Source: Adiantum capillus-veneris (Eukaryota > Streptophyta > Polypodiopsida > Polypodiales > Pteridaceae). From it: a stretch of DNA of 64,000 nt. Location: assembly GCA_014529385.2 (NCBI GenBank), contig CM043953.1:72607872-72671871 (forward strand), read 5' to 3'. The notes under the pieces were generated by a model. That model was given only the letters and a program-made list of their open reading frames with translations. It was not told the DNA's origin and ran no database searches. Position 1 is the stretch's first letter; each line of letters starts with the position of its first letter. Of this stretch, positions 33,101 through 42,954 are shown in pieces. Position numbers and translations under genes: made by a program.

Positions 33101-36100
33101 AGACTCTTGAAAAAAAAAAGGCGAGTAAAAACGTGAACAGATAACTCTGACAAAAAGAGAACCACAGAAACACAGAGACGATTCTGAGAGGGCCGTGTCA
33201 TCTGAGAGACCATAGGAGCTGTAGGAGAGCTATTGTGCGCGGATCGACGTGGCTTCGCGCTACATACGATAGATCTGTGAGCAAATCAGGAAATGCCAGA
33301 ACAACAGCAACAGATACAATAGTAGCAAAATCAATAGCACGAAGGACCACAACATCGGCAAAGACAGCAACAGCAACATCACTAGCAGGAAGAACAACAA
33401 CTTCAGCAAACAAAGCAGCAGCAACATCACTAGCAAGAAGAACAACAACATCAGCAAAGACAACAACAACAAAAATGGTTTAGGGTTAACAACAGTGACA
33501 CCAACGACAAAACCAACAAAACAGCGACAATAGCAGCAACGGCAACAACTAAAGCACTGAAGAGCTTAATGTGAAACGCGTTTCGTGTTAACCCCTGTTG
33601 CATTATTACCCCTTTCCCTCCTCCATACCACACTTTGGCTCTCCCTCTCTCTCACCTCTCTCATTTTCTCTTGGCAAAAGTGTTTAATCTCTCGCTTAGA
33701 GTATAGTTAGCCGCTTAGACTTTCAAACTAATTTTTTTTAAAAAGAGAGTTCCTAGTATAGATTTACAAATGTTTCTATTTTTCAACCATAGCTTCTTTA
33801 GCTTTGGCCAAGTTTAAATTAGCCAATGTTTAATACTATGTTTAGGTTTTAGACTCTTGAAAACAAAAAAAGGCGAGTAAAAAGGTGAACAAATAACTCA
33901 GGCAGAAAGAGAACCACAGAGACGATTGTGAGAGCGCCGCGTCATCTCAGAGACCAGAGGAACTGTAGGAGAGCTATTGTGCGCGGATCGAGGTGGCTTG
34001 ACATTACATACAATAGATCTGTGAGCAAATCTGGCTGCGATGACAAATCAAGAAACACCAGAACAACAACAACAGATACAATAGCAGCAACATCACTAGC
34101 AGGAAGAACCACAACATCAACAAACAAAGCAGCAGCAACATCACTAGTAGGAAGAACAACAACATCAGCAAACAAAGCAGCAGCAACATCACTAGCAAGA
34201 AAAACAACAACATCAGCAAAGATAGAAGCAGCAACAATGGTTTAGGGTAAACAACAGCGACACCAACGACAAAAACGACAAAACAGGGACAACAGCAGCA
34301 ATGGCAACAACTAAAGCACTGAAGAGCTTAATGCGAAACGTGTTTGGTGTTAACCCCTGTTGCATTATTACCCTCTCCCTCCTCCATACCACACTTTGGC
34401 TCTCCCTCTCTCTCACCTCTCTCATTTTCTCTTGGCAAAAGTGTTAAGTCACTCGCTTAGAGTATAGATAGCTGCTTAGGCTTTCAAATTATTATTTTTT
34501 TTAAAAGGGAGTTCCTAGTATAAATTTACAAACGTTTCGCAATTTTTCAACCATAGTTTCTTTAGTTTTGGCCAAGTGTAAATTGGCCAATGTTTAATAC
34601 TATGTTTAGGGTTTTAGACTCTTGAAAAAACAAGGCGAGTAAAAACGTGAACAGATAACTCAGAGAGAAAGAGAACCACAGAAACACAGAGACGATTGTG
34701 AGAGAGCCGCGTCATGTGAGAGACCACAGGAACTATAGGAGAGCTATTGTCCGCGGATCGAGGTGGCTTCGCGCTACCTACGATAGATCTGTGAGCAAAT
34801 ATAGCCGCGGTGAAAAATTAGGAAACGCCAGAACAACAACAAAAGATACAATAGCAGCAACATCACTAGTAGGAAGAACTACAATATCAGCAAAGACAGC
34901 AGCACCAACATCACTAGCAGAAAGAACAACAACATCAGCAAACAAAGCAGCAGCAATATCACTAGCAAGAAGAACAACAAAGATAGCAGCAGCAACAATG
35001 ATTTAGGGTTAACAACAGGGACACCAACGACAAGAACGACAAAACAGGGACAACAGCAGCAACGACAACAACTAAAGCACTGAACAGCTTAATGCAAAAT
35101 GGGTTTGGTGTTAACCCCTGGTGCATTATTACCCCTTTTCCTCCTCCATACCACACTTTGGCTCTCCCTCTCTCTCACCTCTCTCATTTTCTCTTGGCAA
35201 AAGTATTTAGTCACTCGCTTAGAGTATAGTTAGCCACTTAGGCTTTCAAAATAATTTATTTTTTTTAAGGGAGTTCCTAGTATAGATTTACAAATGTTTC
35301 GCAATCTTTCAACCATATTTCTATAGTTTTGGCCAAGTGTAAATTGGCCAATGTTTAATACTATGTTTAGGTTTTAGACTCTTGAAAAAAAAAGGCGAGC
35401 AAAAACGTGAATAGATAACTCAGACAAAAGGAGAACCACAGAAACACAGAGACGATTGTGAGAGAGCCGTGTCACTGAGAGACCACAGAAACTATAGAAG
35501 AGCTATTGTGCGTGAATCGAGGTGGCTTTGCGCTACCTACGATAGATCTGTGAGCAAATCTAGCGACGATGACAAATCAAGAAACTCCAGAACAACAACA
35601 ACAGATACAATAGCAGCAACATCACTAGTAGGAAGAACCACAACATCAACAAACAAAGCAGCAGCAACATCACTAGCAGGAAGAACAACAACATGAGCAA
35701 ACAAAGCAGCAACAACATCACTAGCAAGAAGAACAACAACATCAGCAAAGACAGCAGTAGCAACAATGGTTTAGAGTTAACAACAGCGACACCAACGATA
35801 AAAACGACAAAACAGGGACAATAGCAGCAACGGCAACAACTAGAGCATTGAAGAGCTTAATGCGAAACGCGTTTGGTGTTAACCCCTGTTGCATTTTTAC
35901 CCTTTCCCTCCTCCATACGACACTTTACCTCTCTCATTTTCTCTTGGCAAAAGTGCTTAGTTGCTCGCTTACAGTATAGTTAGCTACTTAGGCTTTCAAA
36001 ATAATTTATTTTTTTAATGGAGTTCCTAGTATAGATCTACAAATGTTTCGCAATTTTTCAACCATAGTTTCTTTAGTTTTGGCCCAGTGTAAATTCGCCA

Positions 36101-39100
36101 ATGTTTAATACTATGTTTAGGTTTTAGACTCTTGAGAAAAAAAAAGGTGAGTAAAAACGTGAACAGATAACTCAGAAAGGACGAGAACCACAGAAATACA
36201 GAGACGATTGTAAGAGAGCGCGTCATCTAAGAGACCACAGGAACAGAAGGGGAGCTATTGGCGCGGATCGAGGTGGCATCGCGCTACATAGGATAGATCT
36301 GTGAGAAAATCTGGTCGCGGTGACAAATCAGGAAACACAAGAACAACAACAACAACAACAGATACAATAGTAGCAACATCACTAGCTGGAAGAACCACAA
36401 CATCGGCAAAGATAGTAGCAGCAACATCACTAGCAAGAAGAACAACAACATCAGCAAACAAAGCAGCAGCAACATCACTAGCAAGAAGAACAACAACATC
36501 AGCAAAGACAACATCAGCAATAATGGTTTGGGGTTAACAATAGCGACACCAATGACAAAACACGCACAACAGCAGCAACGGCAATAACTAAAGCACTGAA
36601 GAGCTTAATGCGAAATGCATTTGTTGTTAACCCGGCCCCTGTTACATTATTACCCGTTTTCCTCCTCCATACCACACTTTGGCTCTCCCTCTCTCTCACC
36701 TCTCTCATTTTCTCTTGGCAAAAGTAGTTAGTCGCTCGCTTAGAGTATAGTTAGCTGCCTAGGCTTTCAAAATAATTTTTTGTTTTAAGCGAGTTAGAAT
36801 AGATTTACAAATGTTTCACAGTTTTTGAACCACAGTTTCTTTAGTTTTGGCCAAGTGCAAATTGGCCAATGTTTAATACTATGTTTAGGTTTTTGACTCT
36901 TGAAAAAGAAAAGGCGAGTAAAAACGTGAACAGATAACTCAGACAAAAAGAGAACCACAGAAACACAGAGACGATTGTTAGAGAGCCGCGGCATTTGAGA
37001 GACCACGGGAACTGTAGGAGAGCTATTGTGCGTCGATCGACGTGGCTTCGCGCTACCTACGATAGATCTGTGAGCAAATATGGCCGCGGTGAAAAATCAG
37101 GAAACGCAAGAACAACAACAAAAGATACAATAGCAGCAACATCTAGCACGAAGAACGACAACATCGGCAAAGACAGCAGCAACAACATCACTAGCAGGAA
37201 GAACAACAACATCAGCAAACAAAGCAGCAGCAACACCACTAGCAAGAAGAACAACAATATCAGCAAAGACAGCAGCAGCAAAAATGGTTTGGGGTTAACA
37301 ACAAGGACACCAACGACAAAAACGACAAAACACGGACAACAACTGCAACGACAATAACTAAAGCATAGAAGAGCTTAATGCAAAACGGGTTTGGTGTTAA
37401 CCCGTGTTACATTATTACCCCTTCCCCTTCTCCATACCACACTTTGGCTCTCCCTCTCTCTCACCTCTCTCATTTTCTCTTGGCAAAAGTCTTTAGTCGC
37501 TCGCTTAGAGTATAGTTAGTTTCTTAGGCTTTCAAATTTCTTTATTTTTTTAAGGGAGTTCCTAGTAAAGATTTACAAATGTTTCGCAATTTTTTCACCA
37601 TAGTTTCTTTAGTTTTGCCCAAGTGTAAATTGGCCAATGTTTAATACTATGTCTAGGTTTCAGACTCTTGAAAAAAAAAGGCGAGTAAAAACGTGAACAG
37701 ATAACTTAGACAGAAATAGAACCACAGAAACACAGAGACGATTGTGAAAGAGCCACGTCATCTGAGAGACCACAGGAACTGTAGGAGAGCTATTGTGTGA
37801 GGATCGAGGTGGCTTCGCGCTACATCCGATAGATCTGTGAGCAAATCTGGCCGCGGTGACAAATCAAGAGACGCTAGAACAATAACAACAGATACAATAG
37901 CAGCAACATCACTAGCATGAAGAACCACAACATCGGCAAAGACAACAGCAACAAAATCACTAGCAGGAAGAACAACAACATCAGCAAACAAAGCAGCAGC
38001 AACATCACTAGCAAGAAGAACAACAACATCAGCAAAGACACCAGCAGCAACAATGGTTCAGGGTTAACAACAGTGACACCAATGACAAAAACGACAAAAC
38101 AGGGGCAACAGTTGCAACGGCACATTTTCTCTTGGCAAAAGTGTTTAGTCGCTCGCTTAGAGTATAGTTAGCTGCTTAGGCTTTCAAAATATATATATTT
38201 TTTAAGGGAGTTCCTAATATGGATCTACAAATGTTTCGCAAGTTTTCAACCATAGTTTCTTTAGTTTTGGCCGAGTGTAAATTCGCCAATTTTTAATACT
38301 ATGTTAAGGTTTTAGACTCTTGAAAAAAAAAGGCAAGTAAAAACGTGAACAGATAACTCGGACAGAACGAGAACCACAGAAATACAGAGACGATTGTGAG
38401 AGAGTTGTGTCATCTAAGAGACCACAGGAACTGTAGAAGAGCTATTGGCACGGATCGAGGTGGCTTCGCGCTACATACAATAGATCTGTGAGAAAATCTG
38501 GCCGCGGTGACAAATCAGCAAACGCAAGAACAACAACAATAGATACAATAGTAGCAACATCACTAGCTGGAAGAACCACAACATCGGCAAAGACGGCAAC
38601 AACAACATCACTAGCAGGAAGAACAACAACATCAGCAAACAAAGCAGCAGCAACATCACTAGCAAGAAGAACAACAACATCAGCAAAGACAGCAGCAACA
38701 ACAATTGCTTAGTGTTAACAACAGTGACACCAACAACCAAAACGATAAAACACGGACAACAACAGCAACGGTAACAACTAAAGCACTGAAGCGCTTAATT
38801 AATGCGAAACGCGTTTGGTGTTAACCCCTGTTGCATTATTACCCCTTTCCCTCCTCCATACCACACTTTGGCTCTCCCTCTCTCTCTCACACCTCTCTCA
38901 TTTTTTCTTGGCAAAAGTGTTTAGTCGCTCGCTTAGAGTATAGTGAGCTCCTTAGGCTTTCAAAATAATTCTTTTTTTTAAGGAAGTTAGTATAGATTTA
39001 CAAATGTTTCGCAATTTTTCAACCACAGTTGCTTTAGTTTGTCCAAATGTACATTGGCCAATGTTTAATAAGTTATGTTTAGGTTTTAGACTATTGAAAA

Positions 39101-39611
39101 AGAAAAGGCGAGTAAAAACGTGAACAGATAACTCAGACAGAAAGAGAACCACAGAAACACAGAGACGATTGTGAGAGAGCCGCGTCATCTGAGAGACCAC
39201 AGGAATTATAGGAGAGCTATTGTGCGTGGATCGAGGTGGCTTCGCGCTACATAGGATAGATCTGTGAGCAAATCTAGCCGCGGTGACAAATCAGAAAACA
39301 CCAGAACAACAACAACAGATACAATAGCAGCAACATCACTAGCAGGAAGAACCACAACATCGACAAAGACAGCAGCAACAACATCAGTAGCAGGAATAAC
39401 AACACCATCAGCAAACAAAGCAGCATCAACATCAGTAGCAAGAAGAACGACCACATCAGCAAAGACAACAACAGCAACAATGGTTTAGGGTTAACAACAG
39501 CGACACGAACGACAACAATGACCAAACAGGGACAACAGCAGCAACGACAACAACTAAAGCACTGAAGAGCTTAATGGACAACGCGTTTGGTGTTAACCCC
39601 TGTTGCATTAT
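30108..39611 (+). repeat. ~760-bp satellite array, left block (13 units)
   Basis: Each unit has, in order: an AT-rich part (GGGAGTTCCTAGTATAG, GTTTCGCAATTTTTCAACC, GGCCAAGTGTAAATTGGCC); a GA-rich part (CCACAGAAACACAGAGACG); GAGCTATTGTGCGCGGATCG; a CAA/CAG/AAC-rich part with three or so 48-bp subrepeats; GGTTTAGGGTTAACAACAGC; and TTAACCCCTGTTGCATTATT before a CT-rich tail. Using the CAACCATA anchor, units sit near 30168, 30727, 31497, 32255, 33037, 33786, 34548, 35308, 36058, 36826, 37599, 38247 and 39018. Most spacings are 749-782 bases. The first unit and the 37599 unit carry internal deletions. Units differ by point changes and small indels. Confidence 0.95.
31646..31954 (+). other. Representative conserved open frame within satellite units
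   Basis: In this unit a 102-codon frame starts at ATG 31646. It has a basic N-terminal part (GNCRRAIVHGSRWLRATYD) followed by repeats of 16 residues of the type AATSLAGRTTTSAKTE. Related frames occur at 32401, 33928, 34698, 35469, 36995 and 44697 among others. However, another plus frame (N/S-rich) and minus frames (Leu-rich) are also open over the repeat part, which is expected from its skewed composition. No family is recognised. I treat this as an interesting by-product rather than a supported gene. Confidence 0.2.
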
Positions 39612-39839
39612 TGTTACCATATACATGTGGTAGTGATGTGTGTGAACACATTAGGACCGCCGGGGCATTTTTTCCCTCTTTAGGAGGTTTTTCCCTTGTG
39701 CATTGTATATACGCCCATCACTCTAGGCCTATCTATCTTTCCATTGCACACTAAGTAACACACTCTCTATTGTGTGCCTTGAGCTTCCTTCGTCTTCTCC
39801 AAGCTGTGTGTGTGTTTCTCTGCAACCCTAATTCCAACA
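39612..39839 (+). repeat. 5' LTR of the satellite-embedded Copia
   Basis: It begins TGTTACCATATACATG and ends ATTCCAACA. It contains GTATATACGC, a likely TATA region, about 135 bases before the end. No second copy is found in the window because the 3' end of the element is lost. Confidence 0.85.
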
Positions 39840-39840
39840 A

Positions 39841-39853
39841 TTGGTATCAGAGC
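39841..39853 (+). promoter_or_regulatory. Primer-binding site of the satellite-embedded Copia
   Basis: TTGGTATCAGAGC, complementary to plant initiator tRNA-Met, lies one base after the LTR. Confidence 0.92.
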
Positions 39854-40200
39854 AGGTCACGTCCTCCCGGGCTTAGTCGCCAGCTGCTCCAGCACACGCC
39901 TACACACTTTCTCCGATTTCAGTGAGCTTTGGCGAGCGTTCGCAGGTCGACAAAAATTTGGGAGAACTCAAAGAGCTCGGTCTGCTCGAAATTTTGATTT
40001 GGGCTCATTTCGGCCTCCGTTTCCACTACAGGCAGTACTGCACAGGCTATTTTGTCATTTTGTGTAGAATTTTTGTCAGTGCCGTTTTCTGCATAACAGG
40101 TGCCTTATAGTCTTCTACGGTTTGTGCTATATAGCACAGGTTGTTCCCGCTCTGTTTCTCCTATTTTCGGGCAGTTTTCACATCAAGTGCAGCATTTACC

Positions 40201-42609
40201 ATGGCTGACAACAACAACACAGATGTGTTCAAGATGTTTGCTGCTGAGGACAGGTTGGATGGGGACAACTACCCTATGTGGGCTTATATGATGCAACATT
40301 CTCTTGTGTCAAAGGGTGTTTGGAACATTGTGCAGGTCATTGATGTACGTCCTGGTTCTGAGGATGTAGGTGATGTTGAGGATGTTGCAGGTCTTGCAGG
40401 AAGGATTGCAGCTGTTAGAGTTGTTTTGCCTACGGCAGAACAAGCTCGTTGGGATTTTAAGGATGCGCAGGCTCATGCATTGATTGCGTTGTCTGTGAAG
40501 CGCACCATTGTTCCTCACATCCATTCAGCAAAATCTGCAAAACAAGCTTGGGATATTTTAGCAGGTCTTTATGCAAGCCACAATGAGGCTAAAATTGCTT
40601 TGCTGCGTAAAGAGCTGGAGTCGAAGATTATGCATGAGGAAGATGATATGGACACTTTCCTTGCTAGTGTCAAGAATATCAATGAGCAGCTTATTTCTGC
40701 AGGTGAAGTCATTTCAGACAGTTCCCTTGTGCAGACTGTTCTTGATGCCTTACCAGATTCCTACCAGACTTTTGCTAGTACTTGGAGACTGATGACCCAA
40801 GGAAATCCTGAAGTTGTCAAGTTTGATGCATTATGCACATTGCTGTTGCAAGAGTCACTTTCCAGAAAAAACAGAACTAGGAAACGTGCAGTTGAACAGG
40901 CTTTTATTGCTTCTCAAAGAAAGGGTGGTAACAGTAATGCAGCCACTTCTTATGGTTCTATTGCGAGTGGCAAAAATTCTGTTCCTAATGCTTCTGCTGG
41001 CAGCACTTCATCAGGCAATTCTGGTGATAAGGGAAAAAAGAAGATGCATTGCCATTATTGTAAAGCCAATGATCACTTGATCAAGTCGTGTCCTAAGTTG
41101 ATGGCCAAAGAGGCTAAGAAGAAAGAGGGTGGTTCCACTGCAAATGCTGGTTCCACTACAAATGCAGCCATTGTTGAGTCTTCTGTGAAAGGCGACTCTA
41201 ATGCTGATGTTGATGCAGGATGGGATTTTAGCGTAGAGTGCACTTACAATCCTGATGTCCATGATGCATGCTTGTCAGTTGTTGCAGATTCACATGTGTG
41301 GTATTTCGACAATGGTGCTACAAAGCACATTACCTCACATCGTGAATTGTTTACCTCTCTCGAGTCTGTCCCTCATGGGAATTCAGTCACTTGTGCCAAC
41401 AATGCCTCTTATCCAGTTCAGGGAGTTGGAAAGATTGTGCTCACTGCTGCTAATGGCAGTTCCTTCACAGTTGTTGATGCACTTTATGTACCTGGGATCA
41501 AGAAGAATCTCTTGTCTGTATCCGCACTTGCTAGACTTGGACTTGTAGTCAAATTTGTGGATGACAGATGTACAGTTCATGATCTCAGTTTTGGTGATGA
41601 AATTGTTGCATCTAGGCTTTTGTGCCGTGGGCTGTATAAGCTCACTTTGTATGACAAGTGTGGACAAAATTTTGCAAATGCTGTTGCAGATTCAAGGGCT
41701 ATTTCAGATGCAAAACTTTGGCATGCACGTTTTGGTCATCTGAATTTTGCCAGTTTGCTGCGTTTGCAGAAATCTGATATGGTTGCTTCTTTGCCGCCTC
41801 TTGAAGCACCTGTCAAACATGTTTGTGAAGGCTATATTCTGGGTAAAATGCAGCGTTCCAAGTTTCCAAAGGATGGTTCAGTTAGGGCCACATGCAGGTT
41901 GCAGCTTGTGCATAGTGATGTTTGTGGGCCCATGCAAACTCCGTCCTTGGGCAATTACCTATACTTCGTGACTTTCATTGATGATTACTCCAGGCATGCA
42001 TGGGTATTTCCACTTAAAGCGAAGTCCGAAGTTTTTATGTGCTTCAAACAATTTTTGGCTATGGCTGAAAATGTCTCAAAATGTACTATGGGCACCCTTC
42101 GTTCCGATCGAGGGGGGGAGTATATGTCTCATGAATTTAATGCATTTCTGGCTAGTCGTGGGATAAAACACCAATGTACAGTGCCTTATACACCTCAGCA
42201 AAATGGTGTTGCTGAGAGGAAAAACAGGTCACTAACGGAAATGGCACGATGTATGGTCAAAAGTCAAGCTTTGCCGCATTCTTTTTGGCTTGAGGCCATC
42301 ATGTGTGCCACTTATGTACTTAACAGGTGTCCTACGAAAGCTTTGCAGTCTATTACTCCATATGAAGCATGGCATGATAGAGAGCCTTCTATTGAGCACA
42401 TGCGTGTTTTTGGCTGTTTGGCATATGCTTTGGTGCCACAAGTGCAGCGCAAAAAATTGGATGATAAGGCTGTCAAATGTATTTTTGTTGGTTATAGTGC
42501 TGAAAGCAAAGGTTACAGGTTGTATCATCTGCAAACAAAATGTATTCTGGTTTCTCGGGATGTAGTGTTTGTGGAAGATTCTGTTCAGCCCTTGCTGTCA
42601 TGTACCTAA
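40201..42609 (+). CDS. Copia gag-protease-integrase polyprotein (truncated)
   Basis: The frame starts at an ATG in good context (ACCATGGCT) and encodes 802 residues; an upstream extension lacks an ATG. The gag N-terminus reads LDGDNYPMWAYMMQHSLV. A zinc knuckle CHYCKANDHLIKSC (CX2CX4HX4C) begins at about residue 283. The protease has FDNGATKHITSH at about 370, with DNG in place of the usual DSG. The GAG-pre-integrase zinc module starts near 505 (LWHARFGHLNF). There CEGY replaces the usual CxxC, so one zinc ligand is lost. The integrase core keeps D573 (HSDVCG), D636 (RSDRGGEY) and E672 (NGVAERKN), a perfect DD35E spacing. A TAA at 42607 ends the frame before reverse transcriptase. The product would be membrane-free particle and integration protein, but the element cannot copy itself. 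Confidence 0.92.
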   Translation: MADNNNTDVFKMFAAEDRLDGDNYPMWAYMMQHSLVSKGVWNIVQVIDVRPGSEDVGDVEDVAGLAGRIAAVRVVLPTAEQARWDFKDAQAHALIALSVKRTIVPHIHSAKSAKQAWDILAGLYASHNEAKIALLRKELESKIMHEEDDMDTFLASVKNINEQLISAGEVISDSSLVQTVLDALPDSYQTFASTWRLMTQGNPEVVKFDALCTLLLQESLSRKNRTRKRAVEQAFIASQRKGGNSNAATSYGSIASGKNSVPNASAGSTSSGNSGDKGKKKMHCHYCKANDHLIKSCPKLMAKEAKKKEGGSTANAGSTTNAAIVESSVKGDSNADVDAGWDFSVECTYNPDVHDACLSVVADSHVWYFDNGATKHITSHRELFTSLESVPHGNSVTCANNASYPVQGVGKIVLTAANGSSFTVVDALYVPGIKKNLLSVSALARLGLVVKFVDDRCTVHDLSFGDEIVASRLLCRGLYKLTLYDKCGQNFANAVADSRAISDAKLWHARFGHLNFASLLRLQKSDMVASLPPLEAPVKHVCEGYILGKMQRSKFPKDGSVRATCRLQLVHSDVCGPMQTPSLGNYLYFVTFIDDYSRHAWVFPLKAKSEVFMCFKQFLAMAENVSKCTMGTLRSDRGGEYMSHEFNAFLASRGIKHQCTVPYTPQQNGVAERKNRSLTEMARCMVKSQALPHSFWLEAIMCATYVLNRCPTKALQSITPYEAWHDREPSIEHMRVFGCLAYALVPQVQRKKLDDKAVKCIFVGYSAESKGYRLYHLQTKCILVSRDVVFVEDSVQPLLSCT

Positions 42610-42954
42610 GACAGTAATGTAAGCTCATAGGACATTTATGACACTTTGTTGCCTATTTTCAATGGTGGAAATACGAATGTAAGTTCCAATGAGGCAAATG
42701 TACAGCCTATGGGGGTTTATGAAAATGTTTTAGATCAGCCTATTACCGATGCACATGTACATGATGTACTTGATGAGGAAAGGGCTGAAAATGAGCAGGC
42801 TAGAGGTATGCCAAAATGGCTGGTGCACACTTTGCGTGACAGTAAATTGGATGCACCTTTGTCTAGTCGTACTCGTTCAGGCTCTCGCCATGCATCTTAT
42901 GCATCAGATTGTTATTCTTTGGTTGTGTCTAGCTTACATGATGTTGAGGAGCCT
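42610..42954 (+). pseudogene. Copia integrase-RT linker remnant
   Basis: It is in the same frame as the upstream polyprotein, separated by TAA 42607 and TAG 42628. Both stops could derive from Gln codons by one C-to-T change. It reads on to PKWLVHTLRDSKLDAPLSSR then TRSGSRHASYASDCY, the usual linker before Copia reverse transcriptase. It ends where satellite sequence resumes. Confidence 0.8.

Larger units (their letters stand above)
39612..42954 (+). mobile_element. 3'-truncated Copia retrotransposon inside the satellite
   Basis: It consists of a 228-bp 5' LTR, a tRNA-Met primer site, a leader and a long gag-protease-integrase frame. The sequence ends abruptly in the linker before reverse transcriptase. 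RT, RNase H and the 3' LTR are absent. On the left the satellite stops inside CATTATT. On the right it resumes at CTCGCTTAGAATATAG, so about 100 bases of the unit are also missing. The right junction shares the short word CTCGCTTAG region with the satellite and sits at GAGGAGC|CT of the element, as in an end-joining or recombination deletion after insertion. Confidence 0.92.

Noticed and set aside
33480-33495. Interstitial telomere repeat in the satellite (TTTAGGG)
   Set aside because: Only one TTTAGGGTTA per unit, not a run of TTTAGGG; too short to call telomeric.
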